From NCBI RefSeq assembly GCF_048264025.1, contig NZ_JBLXDN010000002.1, positions 230,956 through 294,955 on the forward strand: DNA of 64,000 bases, given 5' to 3'. Positions within the stretch are counted from its first letter, which is position 1. Every line of letters begins with the position of its first letter. Positions 33,257 through 41,007 of this stretch are shown one piece after another. This stretch comes from Nitrincola sp048264025 (GTDB lineage: Bacteria > Pseudomonadota > Gammaproteobacteria > Pseudomonadales > Balneatricaceae). The translations under genes were made by a program, and so were the position numbers. The notes beneath the pieces were generated by a model, which did no database searches, was not told the DNA's origin, and saw nothing but the letters and a program-made list of their open reading frames with translations.

Positions 33257-33916
33257 TCACCCCAGCAAAAATATCACCAGTCGACGCGGTCCATGCGCCC
33301 CCATTTGCAGCTTCTGTTCTATATCAGCACTGCGTGACGGGCCGGTAATCATATTTACGGTGCGAGGCAGGCTGGCCTGCTGTTCGCGCAAGCGTGTCCA
33401 GGCCTGTTCATAAACACCGACTATATCTTTACGCCGCAGCACCACCAGATGATTATCCGGCAGAAAGTTCAAGGTGGTTGGACTTTCCGGGCGGGAGTAG
33501 AGCATCAGCGTGCCGGTTTCAGCGATGCCAAGAAACGCGCCGGTCAGGCTGGCCAGATCACCGGCTTGTGCCACCCCTTCGCGTACTTTCAACGTCTCCG
33601 GAAGCTGCTGACGCAGTGGTTTTAGCGATTCATCTGTCGCCATGACCAGTTCATCAATACTGGCTTCCTGCAGCCATTCAGCTACAGCTGCAGGTAAGGC
33701 ACTGGCATTGCTCAGCTCAATCACTTCAGCAGCGGCTTCACGAGCCATGTCGATAAACAGGGTTTGGGTTTGTGCCTCAGGCAGTTGTGCGCGGGCGGGG
33801 ATCAGGTTGGCGGCATGGGCGGAGATGCGCGTCGCCACGCGGGCCTTGTCGGCATCAGTCGCTTGCGTACGGCCTAAACCACGGCGAATATTACCCAGAA
33901 TCTCTGCTTTACTCAT
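33257..33916 (-). CDS. lutC: LutC/YkgG family protein of lactate utilisation
   Basis: A 219-residue LUD-domain protein (MSKAEILGNIRRGLGRTQAT; DLASLTGAFLGIAETGTLML; VVLRKDIVGVYEQA region; VNMITGPSRSADIEQKLQMG). It is the third subunit of the LutABC L-lactate oxidation complex. The ATG at 33916 overlaps the lutB stop (33913), so the two are coupled. An upstream in-frame ATG at 33949 would overlap lutB by more than 30 bp and has no ribosome site. Confidence 0.93.
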   Translation of the reverse strand: MSKAEILGNIRRGLGRTQATDADKARVATRISAHAANLIPARAQLPEAQTQTLFIDMAREAAAEVIELSNASALPAAVAEWLQEASIDELVMATDESLKPLRQQLPETLKVREGVAQAGDLASLTGAFLGIAETGTLMLYSRPESPTTLNFLPDNHLVVLRRKDIVGVYEQAWTRLREQQASLPRTVNMITGPSRSADIEQKLQMGAHGPRRLVIFLLG

Positions 33917-35331
33917 GATGACTGCCCCGTTTTCTGTTTTTCCTGCCACTGTTGCATAAAAGTTTTACCACTCGGTGCAGGCATCTCCCGGCCCTCTGTC
34001 CAGCCACCTGCCAGTGGCAGTTTGCTGATGCGGCCTTTCTTGCCCGCCATCAGCCGCAGTACCCCACTGCTGAGGGAGGTTACGGTTCGATACAGGGCCG
34101 GACGTTTGGCCAGATAACTCCAAACTCCCAGGCCCCAGCGGGCAGTGCGAGGTGTCAGGTGTTTTTCAAACTCATTTTTACGCCAGTGACGCATCAGTTT
34201 GGGCAGGGGAATATGCACCGGGCAAACCGATTCACACTTGCCGCAGAAGGTGGAGGCGTTGGGCAGCAGCGCGGCCTTTTCGATACCGATCATCTGGGGT
34301 GTCAGCACTGAGCCCATGGGGCCTGGGTACACCCAGCCATAACTGTGACCACCTATCGCACCATAGACAGGACAGTGATTCATGCAGGCGGCACAACGTA
34401 TGCAGCGCAGCATATCCTGGAGTTCCGTGCCGACCATCTCACTGCGACCATTATCGACCAGCACCACATGAAAATCTTCCGGACCATCCTGATCTCCAGG
34501 GCGACGCGGACCGGTGGAAAGGGTGTTGTATACAGTAAATTCCTGTCCTGTAGCTGAGCGTGCCAGCAGACGTAAAAACAGGGTCATATCTTCCAGCGTG
34601 GGCACTACCTTCTCGATTGAGGTAACAACAATATGGGTTTTTGGCAAGGTCTGGGTCAGATCGCCATTACCCTCGTTGGTGACGATAATGCTGGAGCCAG
34701 TTTCAGCGACCAGAAAGTTGGCACCGGTAATGCCTACGTCAGCAGCGACAAACTTGGTGCGTAACTCTTCACGTGCTTCCTGCATCAATACCGCCGGGTC
34801 CATGGACTTGGGTTTGTGATGATACTCATGGAAGGTTTCTGACACATCCTCCAGATTCAAATGAATCGCTGGAGCGATGATATGGCTGGGATGTTCACCG
34901 CGCAGTTGCAGTATATATTCACCCAGATCCGTTTCCACCGGGGTGACGCCATTGGCCTGGAGGTAATCGTTCAGATTAATCTCTTCGGTCACCATGGATT
35001 TACCCTTGGTGACAGTTTTGGCGTCTTTATCTTTACAGATTTTCAGAATGGTTTCGCGTGCTTCATCGGCGGTGCGACACCAGTGCACATGACCCCCATT
35101 TTCCAGTACCTTGGCTTCAAAGGTTTCCAGATAAATATCCAGGTGCTCGATAATATGGTTTTTTAGATCACGTGCTTCATCACGCAACTGATCAAATTCC
35201 GGCAGGCGCGCTATGGCCGCGGCACGTTTGTGTGGAAAACCGGTTTTGACGTTACCGAGGGCTTTTTGCAGGCCGACATCCTGCAAGGCGATACGTGCGT
35301 TGGCTTTAAAATCGGGGCTTGTAATTTGCAT
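33913..35331 (-). CDS. lutB: LutB/YkgF iron-sulfur protein of lactate utilisation
   Basis: A 472-residue protein with an N-terminal LUD domain and two cysteine clusters for [4Fe-4S] binding: CIRCAACMNHCPVYG and CGKCESVCPVH. Further family segments are GANFLVAETGSSIIVTNEGN and HSYGWVYPGPMG. It transfers electrons from lactate oxidation. It follows lutA by 12 bp on the same strand and overlaps lutC. Confidence 0.96.
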   Translation of the reverse strand: MQITSPDFKANARIALQDVGLQKALGNVKTGFPHKRAAAIARLPEFDQLRDEARDLKNHIIEHLDIYLETFEAKVLENGGHVHWCRTADEARETILKICKDKDAKTVTKGKSMVTEEINLNDYLQANGVTPVETDLGEYILQLRGEHPSHIIAPAIHLNLEDVSETFHEYHHKPKSMDPAVLMQEAREELRTKFVAADVGITGANFLVAETGSSIIVTNEGNGDLTQTLPKTHIVVTSIEKVVPTLEDMTLFLRLLARSATGQEFTVYNTLSTGPRRPGDQDGPEDFHVVLVDNGRSEMVGTELQDMLRCIRCAACMNHCPVYGAIGGHSYGWVYPGPMGSVLTPQMIGIEKAALLPNASTFCGKCESVCPVHIPLPKLMRHWRKNEFEKHLTPRTARWGLGVWSYLAKRPALYRTVTSLSSGVLRLMAGKKGRISKLPLAGGWTEGREMPAPSGKTFMQQWQEKQKTGQSS

Positions 35332-35343
35332 GTCCGGCTCCTG

Positions 35344-36132
35344 TTACAGCGATTTGCCAAGGGCATAGGCAGATTCGCCCAGTGCCGGTTGTGAGGTCAT
35401 ATCTGCCAGTACTTCCACGATGTGGCGCACGGTTACGGGTTTGCCTTCACGCTGCAGTTTACCGGCCATGTTCAGTAAACAACCCAGATCACCGCCCAGC
35501 AGGGTTTGTGCGCCTGACTGGCTGATGCTTTCGGTTTTATTGCCCACCATGCGGTTGGAAATTTCCGGATATTTGACACAGAAGGTGCCGCCGAACCCAC
35601 AACAGGTTTCGCTCTCTTCCATCTCTTTCAGTTCAACGCCCTCCAACTGAGCCAGGAGCTGGCGAGGTTGCTGCTTGATGCCCAGTTCACGCAAGCCAGA
35701 ACAGGAGTCATGATAGGTGACGCTGCCGCTGAACTGGCTGCTGAACTGATCAAACTTCAGCACATCCACCAGAAAGGCGGTAATTTCGAAGGCGCGAGCT
35801 TTGAGGGCGGTGGCGCGTGCTTGCCAGGGATCCTCAGCACTGAACAGCTCCGGATAGTGGTGCAGCATGCTAATGCAGGAGCCTGATGGGGCCACAACAT
35901 ATTCATAGCCATCCAGCGCCGCAATGGTCTGCCGGGCAATATCGGCCGAGGTGTTGAAGTCACCGCTGTTAAACGCGGGCTGACCACAGCAGGTTTGCTG
36001 CTCGGGAACTTCGACCCGGCAGCCGGCCATTTCCAGCAGTTTGATGGTGGCAAAGCCCACCTCGGGGCGGTAGAGATCAGTCAGGCAGGTAACAAACAAG
36101 CCGACAACAGGTTGACTCTTATTATCTTTCAC
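35344..36132 (-). CDS. lutA: LutA/YkgE CCG-domain protein of lactate utilisation
   Basis: A 262-residue protein with two cysteine-rich CCG domains: QQTCCGQPAFNSGD and ETCCGFGGTFCVKYPEIS, plus YHDSCSGLRELGI. With LutB and LutC it oxidises L-lactate to pyruvate. The GTG at 36132 is preferred since GAGGA lies six bases before it; a TTG two codons upstream is the alternative. It is first in the lutABC operon and divergent from the GntR regulator. Confidence 0.93.
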   Translation of the reverse strand: MKDNKSQPVVGLFVTCLTDLYRPEVGFATIKLLEMAGCRVEVPEQQTCCGQPAFNSGDFNTSADIARQTIAALDGYEYVVAPSGSCISMLHHYPELFSAEDPWQARATALKARAFEITAFLVDVLKFDQFSSQFSGSVTYHDSCSGLRELGIKQQPRQLLAQLEGVELKEMEESETCCGFGGTFCVKYPEISNRMVGNKTESISQSGAQTLLGGDLGCLLNMAGKLQREGKPVTVRHIVEVLADMTSQPALGESAYALGKSL

Positions 36133-36231
36133 ACTCAATCCTCAGAGGGCTGTAAACAAAAAGCGGGAAACCGCCGTATATCACTACAAGATAGGCGAGA
36201 GCGCGGGTAAAATAAACACCAACCCCTAAAG

Positions 36232-36242
36232 TGGTCTGACCA
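36232..36242. promoter_or_regulatory. GntR/FadR-family operator between lutA and its regulator
   Basis: TGGTCTGACCA is a perfect match to the TGGTNNNACCA half-site pair used by LldR/PdhR/FadR-type regulators. It lies 12 bp before the TTG start of the GntR gene and about 100 bp before lutA, so binding could repress both directions. The flanking AAAG on both sides (AAAG-TGGT...ACCA-AAG) is not symmetric. Confidence 0.75.
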
Positions 36243-36253
36243 AAGGTGACGGC

Positions 36254-36952
36254 TTGAAACCCAACGAAGCCCTAAGTACTCAAGAGACACTGTTGCAGCA
36301 TCTGACTGGTCTTATCGCGACCGGTGAGCTGATTCCGGGTGCCCGGCTGCCATCAGAGCGGCGTATGGCAACCGACTATGCGGTATCCCGCGCCAGTGTG
36401 CGTCAGGCGGTACAGACGCTGCAAGGGCAGGCGTTAATAGAAACCCGGCATGGCGGTGGCAGTCGCTGTCTGAATTTACTGCAAACGCATTTGCAACTGC
36501 CCCAATCCGGATCGGACAATCGCACGCTGCAGCTCGATGTGATGGAAGCGCGGGCATTACTGGAAGGCGAGGCGGCCTATTACTGTGCCCTGCGCGCCAG
36601 TGATGCGCAGTTGGCAGCGCTGGCAACAGAATATCAGGCCATGCAATTGCGCAATCAGGGTAAATCCACTCTGCATAAGGCCAAGGAGGATTTAACCTTT
36701 CATACCCTGATTGCTGAGTCCAGCCATCATCTGCTGGTGGTGAGCTTCAGTCAGCTATTCTATGCCCGCTATTTTAATGCCATACATCAGGCGCTCTTCA
36801 CCACGCTGAAGCGCTACGGACGTTATCCGCAAGGCATAGCGCAGCAGCATGAAAAAATACACCGGGCGATCCAGGCGCGAAACCCTGAGCTGGCGCGTAC
36901 CGAGGCGCGTGAACACATCCTCTATACGCGCAGCCTGCTGGAAAAAGCCTAG
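36254..36952 (+). CDS. GntR/FadR-family regulator, LldR-like
   Basis: A 232-residue regulator: winged helix-turn-helix (about 8-75: LIPGARLPSERRMATDYAVS, then RASVRQAVQTLQGQALIETR) and an FCD effector domain (LDVMEARALLEGEAAYYCAL; the conserved metal-binding His positions in FHTLIAESSHH and HEKIHRAIQAR). Divergence from lutABC and the operator at 36232-36242 indicate lactate-responsive control. The start is TTG at 36254, with AAAGGTGACGGC upstream. Its 3' end overlaps the convergent leuA gene by four bases. Confidence 0.88.
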   Translation: MKPNEALSTQETLLQHLTGLIATGELIPGARLPSERRMATDYAVSRASVRQAVQTLQGQALIETRHGGGSRCLNLLQTHLQLPQSGSDNRTLQLDVMEARALLEGEAAYYCALRASDAQLAALATEYQAMQLRNQGKSTLHKAKEDLTFHTLIAESSHHLLVVSFSQLFYARYFNAIHQALFTTLKRYGRYPQGIAQQHEKIHRAIQARNPELARTEAREHILYTRSLLEKA

Positions 36953-38622
36953 GCGATCTTTTTTTCTATGGCCACAGCAGATCGGCTGCGGGCAAATGCA
37001 TTTAATACCGCCTGGAGTGTTGCTGCCGAAGTATCTTCGGCCACGGTCACGGCGGCATAAGTCACATCATCAACCTTCAGCGCCACACAGGCTTGTGCCT
37101 GGGCATGAGTGCCTTCGGTCAGGGCACGTTCATCGAACTGCAGTATCTCGATGCCAACGCCGAAACGTTTTTCCAGTGCATTCACTAATGCATCCACGGC
37201 GCCACTACCCTGTCCCTGAAGGCTGGGTAAGTGTTCGGCCACTTTAAAGCTGCCTTTAACCACACCCTGTTCAGTATGCAGGTCATAGTCGAGCAGCGCC
37301 CAGTCAGCCTGGGTGGTATTAAAACACTCTCCAAACAGCGATTTGATCTGCAGAGAGGTGATTTCGGCACCAGTCTGTTCCGAGGCTTTTTGTACCACGC
37401 GGCTGATTTCGCTGTGCATCCATTTGGGTAATACAATGCCGTAGTCCCGCTCCAGTACCAGTGCCACACCGCCTTTACCACTCTGGCTGTTAATGCGCAC
37501 CACCGCTTCGTATTCACGCCCGATATCACGTGGATCGATGGGCAGGTAAGCCACTTCCCAATGAGGTAACTGATGCTGTTCGTGGTAGTTGATGGACTTG
37601 CGAATGGCATCCTGATGGCTGCCGGAGAAGGCGGTATACACCAGCTCGCCAGCCCAGGGGTGACGCGCCGCCACTGGCAGCTCGGTGCAGTATTCCACTA
37701 CCGCGATAATCTCTTTGATATTGGAAAAATCCAATTCCGGATCGACACCTTGAGAATAAAGGTTCATCCCCAGAGTAACGATATCCATATTGCCGGTGCG
37801 CTCACCATTGCCCAGCAGAGTACCTTCAATTCTGTCAGCACCGGCCATAATGCCCAGCTCTGCTGCCGCCACACCACAGCCGCGGTCGTTGTGGGTGTGC
37901 AGGCTGATGATGACCTGATCACGCTGCCGCATATGACGGCAGAAATACTCTATCTGGTCAGCAAATACATTGGGTGTCGACATTTCCACCGTCGCGGGCA
38001 GGTTGATAATCACTTTGCGGCCATTTTCTGGTTGCCACTCAGCGATTACAGCATCACAAACCTCAACGGCGTAATCCAGCTCAGTACCGGTAAAACTCTC
38101 GGGTGAGTACTGGAAAGCCCAATCGGTTTGAGGATACTTGGCAGCATAATCGCGCACCCAGCGAGCACCCTGAACCGCTATTGCCTTGATACCCTCACGG
38201 TCCAGGCCAAAGACCTGTTCACGCTGAACCTGAGAAGTTGAGTTATACACATGCACTATCGCCTGTTTCGCACCTTCCAGAGCTTCATAGGAGCGTGCAA
38301 TCAAATCTTCACGGGCCTGAGTCAGGACCTGAACGGTGACATCCGCAGGAATCAGCTCTTCAGTAATCAGCTTGCGCACAAAATCAAAATCAGGCTGCGA
38401 CGCCGATGGAAAGCCGACTTCAATTTCTTTAAAGCCCAGTTTGACCAGTAGTTCAAACATGCGCGTCTTCTGATCCACATTCATCGGATTGATCAGCGCC
38501 TGATTGCCATCGCGTAGATCAACACTGCACCAGTGAGGTGCCTGGGTGATCTGTTGATCTGGCCAGGTACGATCGGTTAAACGAATCGGTGTAAACGCAC
38601 GGTATTTGCGATGATCAAACAT
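36949..38622 (-). CDS. leuA: 2-isopropylmalate synthase
   Basis: A 557-residue enzyme of the long LeuA form: catalytic TIM barrel with WCSVDLRDGNQALINPM, GFKEIEVGFPSASQPDF, SLHTHNDRGCGVAAAELGI and GTLLGNGERTGNMDIV, followed by the regulatory C-terminal domain from about 430. It condenses acetyl-CoA with 2-oxoisovalerate in leucine synthesis. No leucine leader peptide is obvious; control by the divergent Lrp-type gene is likely. Confidence 0.97.
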   Translation of the reverse strand: MFDHRKYRAFTPIRLTDRTWPDQQITQAPHWCSVDLRDGNQALINPMNVDQKTRMFELLVKLGFKEIEVGFPSASQPDFDFVRKLITEELIPADVTVQVLTQAREDLIARSYEALEGAKQAIVHVYNSTSQVQREQVFGLDREGIKAIAVQGARWVRDYAAKYPQTDWAFQYSPESFTGTELDYAVEVCDAVIAEWQPENGRKVIINLPATVEMSTPNVFADQIEYFCRHMRQRDQVIISLHTHNDRGCGVAAAELGIMAGADRIEGTLLGNGERTGNMDIVTLGMNLYSQGVDPELDFSNIKEIIAVVEYCTELPVAARHPWAGELVYTAFSGSHQDAIRKSINYHEQHQLPHWEVAYLPIDPRDIGREYEAVVRINSQSGKGGVALVLERDYGIVLPKWMHSEISRVVQKASEQTGAEITSLQIKSLFGECFNTTQADWALLDYDLHTEQGVVKGSFKVAEHLPSLQGQGSGAVDALVNALEKRFGVGIEILQFDERALTEGTHAQAQACVALKVDDVTYAAVTVAEDTSAATLQAVLNAFARSRSAVAIEKKIA

Positions 38623-38660
38623 GCTGAGGTCCTTAGAATCGGATTAACTGAGTACAGAGC

Positions 38661-38775
38661 CAAGTTTACGCCCTTGCTCGCGCAATAGGGTTGCGAATTT
38701 CAGTTTGTTTGCGGTGTTTGCGCAATTTGAGTGTAGAGTATTATTATTGTAGTTATTAATTATTGCGTAAACTTG
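38661..38775. promoter_or_regulatory. leuA/lrp divergent control region with an 11-bp inverted repeat
   Basis: CAAGTTTACGC (38661-38671) and GCGTAAACTTG (38765-38775) are perfect reverse complements 93 bp apart, one near each gene. Between them GCGCAATA, TTGCGAAT and TTTGCGCAATTT repeat a TTGCG-type core. Several spaced TTGCGnAA-like sites suggest cooperative binding by an Lrp/AsnC octamer that wraps the region, plausibly the product of the adjacent gene. Confidence 0.55.
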
Positions 38776-38789
38776 TTTTTAGGTGATGT

Positions 38790-39269
38790 ATGCATGTTGA
38801 ATTGGATCGTTTTGATATAAAAATATTGCAGCAGTTGCAGGTGGATGCGTCCATCTCCAATCAGGATCTGGCCGATCGAATTGGCCTGACCGCTGCGCCC
38901 TGTTCCCGGCGGGTGAAGCAACTGCTGGATACGGGTGTGATCGAGCGGCAGGTGGTGCGGGTGAACGAGCGTAAAGTCGGCTTAAACCTGATTGCCATGC
39001 TGCACATTATCATGGACAAGCATATTCCTGAGCGTTTCGAAGCCTTTGAAGCCGCCATTGCCGATATTCCCGAGGTGATGGAATGCTACCTGATCACTGG
39101 CCATGATGCTGACTACCAGCTCAAGGTCGCTGTTGCCGATATGGATAGTTACCACGACATCCTGCTGGGTAAAATCACTCGCATCACCGGCGTCAGTGGC
39201 GTGAAGTCATCCTTTATAATGCGTAAGGTGGTCGATACTACGGCGGTGCCGTTGCATTATATTCGGTAG
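38790..39269 (+). CDS. Lrp/AsnC-family regulator
   Basis: A 159-residue regulator. The N-terminal helix-turn-helix is LDRFDIKILQQLQVDASISN, QDLADRIGLTAAPCSRRVKQ, followed by a RAM ligand-binding domain (VMECYLITGHDADYQLKVAV, then YHDILLGKITRITGVSGVKS). The length and order are standard. It is divergent from leuA with inverted repeats between, so leucine or a related amino acid may be the effector; the precise subfamily (Lrp, BkdR or other) is not settled. Confidence 0.9.
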   Translation: MHVELDRFDIKILQQLQVDASISNQDLADRIGLTAAPCSRRVKQLLDTGVIERQVVRVNERKVGLNLIAMLHIIMDKHIPERFEAFEAAIADIPEVMECYLITGHDADYQLKVAVADMDSYHDILLGKITRITGVSGVKSSFIMRKVVDTTAVPLHYIR

Positions 39270-39296
39270 TTTTTGCTTGGGTGGGGCGAAGATTGG

Positions 39297-40106
39297 TTAC
39301 TCGCGACGGTTTGTAAGTTCCTCGTCAGCTTTCTCAATAATCGCCAACTCGATAAATTTTCGAATAGCCTCTGCGTGGGTATCACCCTGAGGAAGGTGTG
39401 GTAAGGTCATCTGCAAGGCGAATTGATATGCATCCATGCCCGCTATATCCTCAATGTCAGGATCAGCTCCCGCTAGAAGAAGTAGCTCAATACCTTTGGT
39501 GTCTTGTACTGATAAAGCATCATGAAGGGGAGTGTAGCCCACAAAGTTCTGAGAGTTAATATTTGCACCAGCTTCTATTAATAACCTAAGTGCTTCACTG
39601 CAGCCTGGTGCTGATTCATCCGCTGTGTAACTGCCTAATAATGTTCGTTGACCAAGTGGTATCTCATTTATTGATGCTCCGGTCTCAAGTAAAGCTTTTA
39701 TATGATCGGGTCGGCATTCAAATTCTAAACCATGCAAATATCCAGTTGGATGATAAAGACTGTTTGCAAAATAGATGGGTGTTGCTGGAAATTGATCTGA
39801 AAAAATAGTATTTACATCAGCCCCTGCGCTAATCAGGGTTTGTAGCTGTTCAGAAGTACCCAGCATTACAACTTCAAATATAAGCGGGTAGTCAGGTGCG
39901 CCTTGATCTGTTCTCGTAGATACATACCTGGCATCAGATAAAGGTAAGCCTTCTTCATTGTAATGGTTAATTATTGCTTGTATTTCATCTATTTTAAATG
40001 CTTTAAAATCTAAAAAATCTTGCTTTTTTTGATCAGAAAAACTATTGGTGCTGAATAAAGAAATCGATATAAATACAGTTAATATACTAATAAATTTATT
40101 TTTCAT
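39297..40106 (-). CDS. exported ankyrin-repeat protein
   Basis: A 269-residue protein. MKNKFISILTVFISISLFST followed by NSFS is a signal peptide. At least four ankyrin units follow: PLIFEVVMLGTSEQLQTLIS/AGADVN, HIKALLETGASINE, ALRLLIEAGANINSQNFVGY, and TPLHDALSVQDTKGIELLLL/AGADPD. It should act in the periplasm or outside as a binding scaffold. The AT-rich composition and AAA/ATT-rich codons differ from neighbours. It follows the 40118-40543 gene by 11 bp, so the two form an operon that looks acquired. Confidence 0.8.
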   Translation of the reverse strand: MKNKFISILTVFISISLFSTNSFSDQKKQDFLDFKAFKIDEIQAIINHYNEEGLPLSDARYVSTRTDQGAPDYPLIFEVVMLGTSEQLQTLISAGADVNTIFSDQFPATPIYFANSLYHPTGYLHGLEFECRPDHIKALLETGASINEIPLGQRTLLGSYTADESAPGCSEALRLLIEAGANINSQNFVGYTPLHDALSVQDTKGIELLLLAGADPDIEDIAGMDAYQFALQMTLPHLPQGDTHAEAIRKFIELAIIEKADEELTNRRE

Positions 40107-40117
40107 TTTATGCCTGC

Positions 40118-40543
40118 TTACAAGTTTTTTACACGTTCCCAAATCGTTTTAAAATCACAGCTGTTATGCTCGGCTATGATTAAAACTGCTTGCAGAAATT
40201 CTCGCTGACTATTGAGGCTAAGCGCTTTACTAGCCCATTCGTAGTCACCATGTTTATTGGCACATGCCATGATTTCATTGCGTATGTGAGCTTGTACTAA
40301 GCCTTTGGCAGCAGATGGATCCAATAAAGCTACCATTGGGCCAACTAAGTGACCAACTTCTTTGCCGATTAAGTACTGGAATGGGGCTCTACCAGGTGCA
40401 GCTGTTCTTTCTACAATATACCTATCTGCGGCTGATATGATGCTGATACCATGTTCCGCTTTAAGTGTTTGGCAAACATCAATGGAAGGGAATGGGTTGT
40501 TTGCTGATCTACGTAGTTCTTCAATGCAAAGACTGGATGTCAT
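40118..40543 (-). CDS. hypothetical protein upstream of the ankyrin gene
   Basis: A 141-residue protein I do not recognise. It starts MTSSLCIEELRRSANNPFPS and has no signal peptide or membrane segment; it is mostly helical (IVERTAAPGRAPFQYLIGKE, AAKGLVQAHIRNEIMACANK). The start is firm: AAGGAGGTG stands six bases before the ATG at 40543. It is co-directional with and 11 bp upstream of the exported ankyrin protein. A cytoplasmic partner or immunity-type role could be imagined, but nothing in the sequence proves it. Confidence 0.65.
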   Translation of the reverse strand: MTSSLCIEELRRSANNPFPSIDVCQTLKAEHGISIISAADRYIVERTAAPGRAPFQYLIGKEVGHLVGPMVALLDPSAAKGLVQAHIRNEIMACANKHGDYEWASKALSLNSQREFLQAVLIIAEHNSCDFKTIWERVKNL

Positions 40544-40693
40544 AGCGCACCTCCTTGTGTAGATTGATTTATATTGCTTTACTTCCTGTATTATTCGGAG
40601 TCTAAAAAAGCAACTACTGAAAGTCAACTCATCAAATTTTCATGTGTGTTTTGAATAATGAACAGCTGATCTGATGGCACGAGATCTGAGGAA

Positions 40694-40795
40694 GGGTGTG
40701 CTACTCGCTGTGTCTGACTGTCTGCCGCCAGGACGGCGGCAGTCAAGTGGTCACGGATGACGAAAAGCGGGTCAGACACAGCGAGTAGCGCACCC
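40694..40795 (+). repeat. variable-arm palindromic element, copy C
   Basis: Arms of 25 nt (40694-40718, 40771-40795) pair along their full length with a single G-T mismatch and enclose a 52-nt core (40719-40770). The core shares CTGCCGCCAGGACGGCGGCAG (written here as its two halves CTGCCGCC and GGCGGCAG around AGGAC/AGGA) and GGATGACGAAA with copy B. Arms are unrelated in sequence to those of copies A and B but again abut the core as TGAC/GTCA. Confidence 0.85.
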
Positions 40796-40880
40796 GGACC
40801 ACACCGAGACACCACACCGAAACACCATCGCAGTACCACATAAAGTTACCCTATACGCACCACAAATCCCCTCGAAATGC

Positions 40881-40908
40881 TGGAAAATTAGCCCGAAATC
40901 TGTATAAT
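40881..40908 (+). promoter_or_regulatory. thrS promoter candidate
   Basis: A consensus -10 TATAAT (40903-40908) follows a -35-like TGGAAA (40881-40886) at 16 nt. It lies 100 bp before thrS in the 464-bp gene-free stretch 40544-41007, which otherwise holds element C. Transcripts would start near 40915. Confidence 0.55.
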
Positions 40909-40916
40909 ATTCACCC

Positions 40917-40947
40917 GCTGTACTTGGTTTGTACGGCTTTTTATTTT
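40917..40947 (+). terminator. terminator-like hairpin in the thrS leader
   Basis: GCTGTAC (40917-40923) pairs with GTACGGC (40931-40937, one G-T pair) and is followed by TTTTTATTTT. It stands between the promoter candidate and thrS. If transcription starts near 40915 the hairpin is at the extreme 5' end of the RNA, too early for normal attenuation, so it may instead stabilise the RNA or belong to a longer transcript from upstream. Confidence 0.4.
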
Positions 40948-41007
40948 CCAGCATTCATATGCTTATGTGGCCTGTCGTAGGGGTCACCACTAAGATAAGG
41001 ACTAAAC

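Noticed and set aside
32901..33413. 170-codon plus-strand frame
   Set aside because: It runs across the antitoxin start, element B and the end of lutC; the reading frame reflects the repeat and antisense DNA.
40624..40954. Small minus-strand frames covering element C
   Set aside because: Their sequence is the palindromic repeat itself; similar peptides are often annotated in error where such repeats occur.
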